Shown here: one piece after another, positions 60,100-64,000 of the stretch | Numbering within the stretch: position 1 is the stretch's first letter | Layout of the letters: every line of letters begins with the position of its first letter | The notes under the pieces: model-generated | Seen by the model: only the letters and a program-made list of their open reading frames with translations | Told to the model about the DNA's origin: nothing | Database searches by the model: none | Program-made: the position numbers and the translations under genes | Assembly: GCA_964433155.1 (NCBI GenBank) | Contig: CAYSQE010000002.1 | Span: 62,001 to 126,000 of the forward strand | Source of the DNA: 2-01-FULL-40-13 sp964433155 | GTDB taxonomy: Bacteria; Patescibacteriota; Microgenomatia; UBA1406; GWC2-37-13 | DNA length: 64,000 bases | Reading direction: 5' to 3'

Positions 60100-61822
60100 C
60101 AAATTGCTAATTTTGCTCGTTTTTCTCTTCTTCGCAAATAACGTTTTAGCATATAGTCCACAAACGCCTAATAATAAATTCGGTATTCATCTGGCCCAAC
60201 CTCATTTGGAAGACTTAGAGAAAGCAAATGAACTAGTTAATTCCAACGGGGGTGATTGGGGATATGTCACTTTGGTAATACAAGAAAATGATCGTGATAA
60301 AGGAAAATGGCAAGAAATATTTGATAAGATGAGAGAACTTCATCTTATTCCCATCATTCGACTGGCGACAATTGCTCAAGGTAACCAATGGCGAAGGCCG
60401 CAAAAAGAAGATGCAGAGTCATGGGTAGAGTTTTTAAATTCTCTCCACTGGGTGATTAAAGATCGTTTTATCATTTTATTTAACGAGCCAAATCATGGAG
60501 TTGAGTGGGGTGGGAGAGTCGACGCCAAAAATTATGCAGATGTAGCCTTAGAATTCGCAAAAAAACTCAAGGAGAAAAATTCTGACTTTTTTGTCATGTT
60601 GGCTGGTTTGGATGCTTCTGCTCCAGATTCTCTGCCTCTTTTTCAAGATGAAGCAATCTTTCTTAATCAATTTTTTAATAGTGTAACAATCGATCAACCT
60701 GCCTCGCCGGCAGGCGGGTTTAACAATCTGTTTTCTGGTTTTGCCTCACATTCATATCCAAACCCAGCATTTGCTGGATCTCCTTATGATATTGGTCGAG
60801 GCACAGTTAGGACTTATCAGTGGGAATTACAGGTGCTTCAATCCCTGGGAGTGAGCAAAGATTTGCCTGTTTTCATAACCGAAACAGGTTGGGATAGGAT
60901 GATACTTGGCGAAGACTTAACTGCATCAAATCTGAAAACAAGTTTTGAAAATATATGGCTGCCAGATGAGAGAGTTGTTGCCATAACGCCGTTTGTTCTA
61001 GATTATCAAGGAGAACCTTTTTTAAACTTTTCCTGGAAACTTCCCTCAGCTAGAGCCTCACAAGGACAAGAATTTTATTTGCAGTACTATATCGTTAAGT
61101 CTATTGCAAAAACAAGAGGCAAGCCTGAACAGATTGAGAAAGGAGAGGCAATCTTTGATTTGCCAAAGGAATTAGTCGCTCACTCAAGTTTTCATTTTAC
61201 AGTCAAGCTTAAAAATCTCGGGCAAGCGATTTGGGATAAAAATGACAATTATCAATTAATGATTATTAATGACCAACAAAAGCTGTTCGACTACTTTTTT
61301 TCAGATATTAAGAATGTCAAGCCGTTTGAAGAAGCCGAGATAGATTTTTATCTTAAGACAAACGGATTGCTTGGGAAGAAAAAAGTGCAGATTGTCCTCA
61401 AAAAAGAAGAAAAAACGATAGTTGAAGCCAACCCCTGGGAATTTGAGCTGTTTCCGCTTCCAAGCCTAGATTTCTCGACAAGCCTTTTGCCAAAACTTAA
61501 CTCAAACGGAGGCGATTTTGAACTTCAGATTTTCAATGAAAGGGATGAGTTGGTATTTAAAAAGAATCATATAGAAGTTAAAAAAGGAAAAGGGATCGTT
61601 GAGGAAATTCAGAATGTAGCTTTAGGCAGAAAGTATCGTGTTGTTATCTTAAAACCATTTTATTTACCACGTCAAAATTTTGTCATTTTTCGAAGAGGTA
61701 AAAACTCCGTTCTTTTTGAAAAAATGCTACCTTTAGATTTCGATAGCGATGGAAAACTTGAGTTTCAAGATTTATTCTCTCTAATTAAAAATCCCCAGCT
61801 ATTTACGTTACTTTTACCGTAG
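60092..61822 (+). CDS. Secreted TIM-barrel glycoside-hydrolase-like protein
   Basis: 576 aa from ATG 60092, with a signal peptide (MINKLLILLVFLFFANNVLA). Residues about 30-330 look like a (beta/alpha)8 hydrolase of the GH5/GH39/GH113 kind: LHLIPIIRLAT, FIILFNEPNHG (acid/base Glu) and VFITETGWDR (nucleophile Glu at the end of strand 7). About 330-575 is a beta-rich C-terminal region (FHFTVKLKNLGQAIW) that could bind the wall or sugar. A palindrome-derived insertion (QPASPAGGF, 60696-60720) lies in a loop. Likely a wall or surface glycan hydrolase. Start overlaps the dCMP deaminase stop by 8 bases; an upstream in-frame ATG at 60068 would lack the signal peptide context. Confidence 0.72.
   Translation: MINKLLILLVFLFFANNVLAYSPQTPNNKFGIHLAQPHLEDLEKANELVNSNGGDWGYVTLVIQENDRDKGKWQEIFDKMRELHLIPIIRLATIAQGNQWRRPQKEDAESWVEFLNSLHWVIKDRFIILFNEPNHGVEWGGRVDAKNYADVALEFAKKLKEKNSDFFVMLAGLDASAPDSLPLFQDEAIFLNQFFNSVTIDQPASPAGGFNNLFSGFASHSYPNPAFAGSPYDIGRGTVRTYQWELQVLQSLGVSKDLPVFITETGWDRMILGEDLTASNLKTSFENIWLPDERVVAITPFVLDYQGEPFLNFSWKLPSARASQGQEFYLQYYIVKSIAKTRGKPEQIEKGEAIFDLPKELVAHSSFHFTVKLKNLGQAIWDKNDNYQLMIINDQQKLFDYFFSDIKNVKPFEEAEIDFYLKTNGLLGKKKVQIVLKKEEKTIVEANPWEFELFPLPSLDFSTSLLPKLNSNGGDFELQIFNERDELVFKKNHIEVKKGKGIVEEIQNVALGRKYRVVILKPFYLPRQNFVIFRRGKNSVLFEKMLPLDFDSDGKLEFQDLFSLIKNPQLFTLLLP
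60696..60720. repeat. GC-rich palindrome with TCGCC spacer
   Basis: CCTGCC-TCGCC-GGCAGG with flanks AA and CGGGTT; the whole 25 bases equal the reverse complement of 56677-56701. It encodes PASPAGG in the hydrolase. Confidence 0.85.
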
Positions 61823-62072
61823 GTTTTTGACCTGAATCTTTGAGTTCATCTTTAAGCGAATTTACCATCTCGATAAATTGATCGATATCATTTTTAAAAA
61901 GGGTAAGCGAATTTCTGCGCCTATCCTGTCCCTCTCCTATAAATAGAGATTCAGTAATTTTAAGAAATACACTTCCATTTGAGGCTGTTTTTAAGTCAAA
62001 GAAATACGTTCGCTTGCCAAATTTAAGCGTTTTTGCAGCATTAGTTGTAGTTGCTTGTGGTTGGTCCATCAT
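61803..62072 (-). CDS. PUR-domain nucleic-acid-binding protein (BpuR/DUF3276-like)
   Basis: 89 aa. A single PUR-alpha repeat: FGKRTYFFDLKTASNGSVFLKITES, RRRNSLTLFKNDIDQFIEMVNSL. These Whirly-like beta-sheet/helix proteins bind single-stranded DNA/RNA, as in Borrelia BpuR. It overlaps the end of the convergent hydrolase gene by 20 bases. GTG or ATG starts are possible within the first two codons. Confidence 0.75.
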   Translation of the reverse strand: MMDQPQATTTNAAKTLKFGKRTYFFDLKTASNGSVFLKITESLFIGEGQDRRRNSLTLFKNDIDQFIEMVNSLKDELKDSGQKPTVKVT

Positions 62073-62143
62073 TTATCACCCCGTTTCTGGCTTTATGGTA
62101 AATAGTTAATGTTTTTTTGTCTATAGTTTATAGTCTACAAAAA

Positions 62144-62839
62144 TCATAGCTGGAGTGAGCGAAGGTAATTTACGTTCTGTTTTAGGTTCATTGTCTTGGT
62201 GAGAAAACTGCCGATGCAAAGATAATCTGGTTTATATTCTAGTGATCTAATCGTTGAAAGCGTATCTTGATTGATCGCGCCGTCAAGATAGATTTTATTC
62301 CTATAGTCTTTAGCTCGTAGCTGTTCGATTTTTTTTAATGTTTCAGGAATAAATTCCTGTCCTTGAAAGCCAGGATTGATAGACATGATTTGAATACAGT
62401 TGATAGTTCGTAGTTTGTAGTTTTTTGTTAGTTTGTCGACAGAATCTTCTGGGTCGAGGACGAGGCCGAATGTTAGATGTTGGAAGTTAGAGGTTAGATA
62501 ATAGATGTTAGGATGAAGAGAGTAATGAACAAAAATATTTTTTATCTTTATAAAATTTCTGAGTTTCTCTAGTTTTCTAATCTCTGCTTCATAATCTCTC
62601 ACCATGAGATGGAAGTCAAAAGAAAGTTTGTGGTAAGTAGTTTGCCTGTCTGCCGGCGAGGCGGGTAGATGATAGTGAGGGAGAAATTCACTAATTTCTT
62701 CAATTTGAACGGTTCGGTTAGGTACAAACCTACCGTCTGCTATATCGATCTGAAATGTTTTAAAATACGGAGCCAGACGTTTGATCTGGGCAAAAAGCGT
62801 CGTATGATTTTTTTCCAATAGTGCAGACACTACATGCAT
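62144..62839 (-). CDS. rpe: Ribulose-phosphate 3-epimerase
   Basis: 231 aa. Pentose phosphate pathway enzyme, interconverting ribulose-5-P and xylulose-5-P. FQIDIADGRFVPN, FDFHLMV (metal His), SINPGFQGQ, YLDGAINQDT (metal Asp) and LCIGSFL are the expected barrel motifs. The usual HxDxMDG has Gln instead of the metal-ligand His (FQIDIADG), which may weaken metal binding. A palindrome-like insertion (LPASPADRQT, from 62645-62667) lies between strands 1 and 2, making it a little longer than normal. Divergent from the DOT1-like gene. Confidence 0.85.
   Translation of the reverse strand: MHVVSALLEKNHTTLFAQIKRLAPYFKTFQIDIADGRFVPNRTVQIEEISEFLPHYHLPASPADRQTTYHKLSFDFHLMVRDYEAEIRKLEKLRNFIKIKNIFVHYSLHPNIYYLTSNFQHLTFGLVLDPEDSVDKLTKNYKLRTINCIQIMSINPGFQGQEFIPETLKKIEQLRAKDYRNKIYLDGAINQDTLSTIRSLEYKPDYLCIGSFLTKTMNLKQNVNYLRSLQL
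62645..62667. repeat. Degenerate GC-rich palindrome inside rpe
   Basis: CTGTCTGCCGGCGAGGCGGG, a variant of the 56677/60696 repeat with two substitutions; encodes PASPADRQ. Confidence 0.65.
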
Positions 62840-62859
62840 ATTGATATTTTAGCAGGTGG

Positions 62860-62865
62860 TAAAAT
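62860..62865 (+). promoter_or_regulatory. Extended -10 before the DOT1-like gene
   Basis: TGG-TAAAAT ends 6 nt before the ATG at 62872. Confidence 0.5.
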
Positions 62866-62871
62866 TAACTT

Positions 62872-63483
62872 ATGGATTTTGATATTATAAAATCAATTTT
62901 TACCAGCCTCTATTCGGGCGTTGATGGTTATTCTATTTCTTCAAAAGCTAGAAAGAGCCTTCCTTATGCTTCTAAAGCTCACACCTATGGCGAGATAACG
63001 CCTGAAGGTTTTTCAGCAATACTTTCTGATATAAATCTAAAGCCCAGTGGTGTTTTTTATGATTTAGGTTCTGGTACAGGTAAAGGCGTTATACTAGCTT
63101 CTATTTTTGGCGATTTCTCAAAAATGATTGGAATTGAAATTTTAAAAGAACTCTATGAAACGGCAAAAAAAGTTCTTAAGTCATATGATCAAGTTGTCAG
63201 ACCAATTTTGCCTGATGAAAAAAAGAATCAAGTTTTAGATTTTATCAATGCTGATTTTCTTGAATATGATTTTTCCAACGCAGATGTGATATTTTGTCAT
63301 TCGACATGCTTTTACGATGAGCTAATGATCGCGCTGGAGAGAAAGTGTATGAATTTAAAAAAAGGAACAAAAATAATACTTGTGACAAAGACATTTCAGT
63401 CACCGTTTTTCAAACTTTTAAAAAGCGGAGAGTATCCGATGACATGGGGGAAGGCAACTGTAAATTTTTATGAGAAACTATGA
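62872..63483 (+). CDS. DOT1-like class I SAM methyltransferase
   Basis: 203 aa. YGEITPEGF before the SAM motif YDLGSGTGKGVILAS (about residues 61-75), IGIEI at motif II and VIFCHSTCFYD at motif IV, the order found in the DOT1 family (a histone lysine methyltransferase in eukaryotes; small relatives are common in bacteria). Its substrate is unknown and need not be a protein. ATG 62872 follows an extended -10 by 6 nt. Overlaps the 31-codon ORF by ATGA. Confidence 0.75.
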   Translation: MDFDIIKSIFTSLYSGVDGYSISSKARKSLPYASKAHTYGEITPEGFSAILSDINLKPSGVFYDLGSGTGKGVILASIFGDFSKMIGIEILKELYETAKKVLKSYDQVVRPILPDEKKNQVLDFINADFLEYDFSNADVIFCHSTCFYDELMIALERKCMNLKKGTKIILVTKTFQSPFFKLLKSGEYPMTWGKATVNFYEKL

Positions 63484-63575
63484 TTGAAAAGGAGAAAAAA
63501 TGGTGGGAAAAAATTCCGGTCCTGAGTCATATGGTTCATGCCCTGCTTTGGCTTTTTGGTAAGAAGGATGGGTAA
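63480..63575 (+). CDS. Short ORF coupled to the DOT1-like gene
   Basis: 31 codons: MIEKEKKWWEKIPVLSH then MVHALLWLFGKKDG. Begins at ATGA overlapping the stop of the methyltransferase and ends 7 bases before the M20 peptidase start. Amphipathic with a short hydrophobic segment. It could be a real small membrane-associated protein or translation-coupling leader; no family known. Confidence 0.35.
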   Translation: MIEKEKKWWEKIPVLSHMVHALLWLFGKKDG

Positions 63576-63582
63576 CAAATGT

Positions 63583-64000
63583 ATGAAAAAAGAAGATATT
63601 CTAAAACTACTAAAAGAATTTATATCTATCCAAACTGTCTCAGCTGACTCAAAAAGGTATGGTGAAATTTTAAAAGCGGTCAACTTCCTAAAAAAACACT
63701 TGGTCAATCAGGGTTTTAAAGTTGAGGTTTTAGCAGAAAAAAAGTCTCCACCGCTTGTTGCAGCGACTAAATTTGTATCTAAAGAAGCAAAAACGATCTG
63801 TATCTATGGTCATTATGATGTTCAGTCAGAAGATCCTGTAGATGAATGGAAGACGCCGCCATTTCAGTTAACATTCAGTCAAGGAAAGTTATACGGGAGG
63901 GGTGTGGCTGACAGTAAGGGACATGTAATTCAAAATATAGTTTCTATTAATAGATTGATTGAAACAAATAGGTTAAACAATAATATTATTTGTATTTTTG
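63583..64000 (+). CDS. M20-family metallopeptidase (dipeptidase-like), 3' end outside window
   Basis: 139 residues are visible, with the frame open to the window end. KKEDILKLLKEFISIQTVS begins as in M20 dipeptidases; ICIYGHYDVQ gives the first zinc His and Asp (about residues 76-82), followed by DEWKTPPFQL and LYGRGVADSKGH with the bridging Asp. These enzymes hydrolyse dipeptides or acyl-amino acids in the cytosol. The start at 63583 is taken since it gives the standard N-terminal length; no clear ribosome binding site precedes it. Confidence 0.85.
   Translation, partial: MKKEDILKLLKEFISIQTVSADSKRYGEILKAVNFLKKHLVNQGFKVEVLAEKKSPPLVAATKFVSKEAKTICIYGHYDVQSEDPVDEWKTPPFQLTFSQGKLYGRGVADSKGHVIQNIVSINRLIETNRLNNNIICIF

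Noticed and set aside
1..64000. Alternative genetic code (UGA as Gly or Trp) as in some CPR lineages
   Set aside because: Many well-bounded genes end at TGA, for example the RGP, RGP fragments and virB-like neighbours, and full-length proteins are obtained with code 11.
1..64000. CRISPR array or Cas genes
   Set aside because: No series of regularly spaced direct repeats and no Cas motifs; the DUF4143 ATPases and HD protein are not Cas proteins.
1..64000. Transposase or integrase to explain the island borders
   Set aside because: No protein in the window shows DDE, HUH or tyrosine/serine recombinase motifs, so mobility is inferred only from repeats.

Overview
The window is AT-rich, gene-dense bacterial DNA of the Candidate Phyla Radiation (Patescibacteria) type, most like Microgenomates. 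That placement is inferred from gene content: PrgI, TraC-like, VirB4 and TraG-type ATPase genes beside PilX-like pilin, four-helix-bundle (S23) genes, HTH-TPR regulators, and in-frame LPAGRQ-type peptide insertions encoded by GC-rich palindromes. TGA is a normal stop codon (code 11). Two tRNA genes are present (Ala-GGC and an unusual Pro-GGG); there is no rRNA and no CRISPR array.

Layout. 1-9.1 kb: 3' part of an S1-domain protein, a PrgI/TraC-like/VirB4 secretion operon, an EEP hydrolase, a phosphoribosyltransferase, tRNA-Ala, acylphosphatase and a large TraG-like coupling ATPase. 9.1-15 kb: minus-strand surface genes (PilX-like pilin and two long Pro/Thr-rich proteins). 15.1-24.4 kb: an accessory zone with an AbiEii-type toxin pair, an NDT-like/RHH fusion, a GNAT enzyme, three HTH-TPR regulators (one a full HTH-NB-ARC-TPR STAND protein), an HD hydrolase, two newly noticed homologous small ORFs divergent from two of the regulators, and decayed gene ends (M16 peptidase, penicillin-binding protein). 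24.4-54.5 kb: a surface-glycan island with many glycosyltransferases, an ABC exporter pair, WecG/TagA, O-antigen ligase/polymerase-like proteins, a CDP-paratose-epimerase-like SDR, a glutaminase/PP-loop sugar amidotransferase fusion, two alkaline-phosphatase-superfamily enzymes and a CysD/PAPS-reductase-like protein. Inside it lies a 34-38.8 kb segment where two DUF4143 ATPase genes and a VapBC-like pair are interspersed with partial copies of the 3' end of an RGP-family gene. 54.5-64 kb: PBP2, a PIG-V-like mannosyltransferase, a CAP-domain membrane protein, tRNA-Pro, a zinc-finger/endonuclease-like protein, dCMP deaminase, a glycoside-hydrolase-like protein, a PUR-domain protein, ribulose-phosphate epimerase, a DOT1-like methyltransferase and the start of an M20 peptidase.

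Most notable signals: (1) two homologous ~45-50-residue ORFs sharing a CxHIxKxPYLxY core, each divergent from an HTH-TPR regulator with a TGACA-TGTCA inverted repeat between them; (2) repeated duplication of gene 3' ends at accessory-segment borders, with the PBP2 3' end flanking the whole glycan island and three RGP 3' ends around the ATPase genes; (3) GC-rich palindromes that insert peptides in frame; (4) a tRNA-Pro with perfect stems but without the canonical D-loop GG and T-loop TTC; (5) many starts lying 6-8 nt after a -10 hexamer, suggesting leaderless mRNAs. All functions are read from motifs; no database search was possible.
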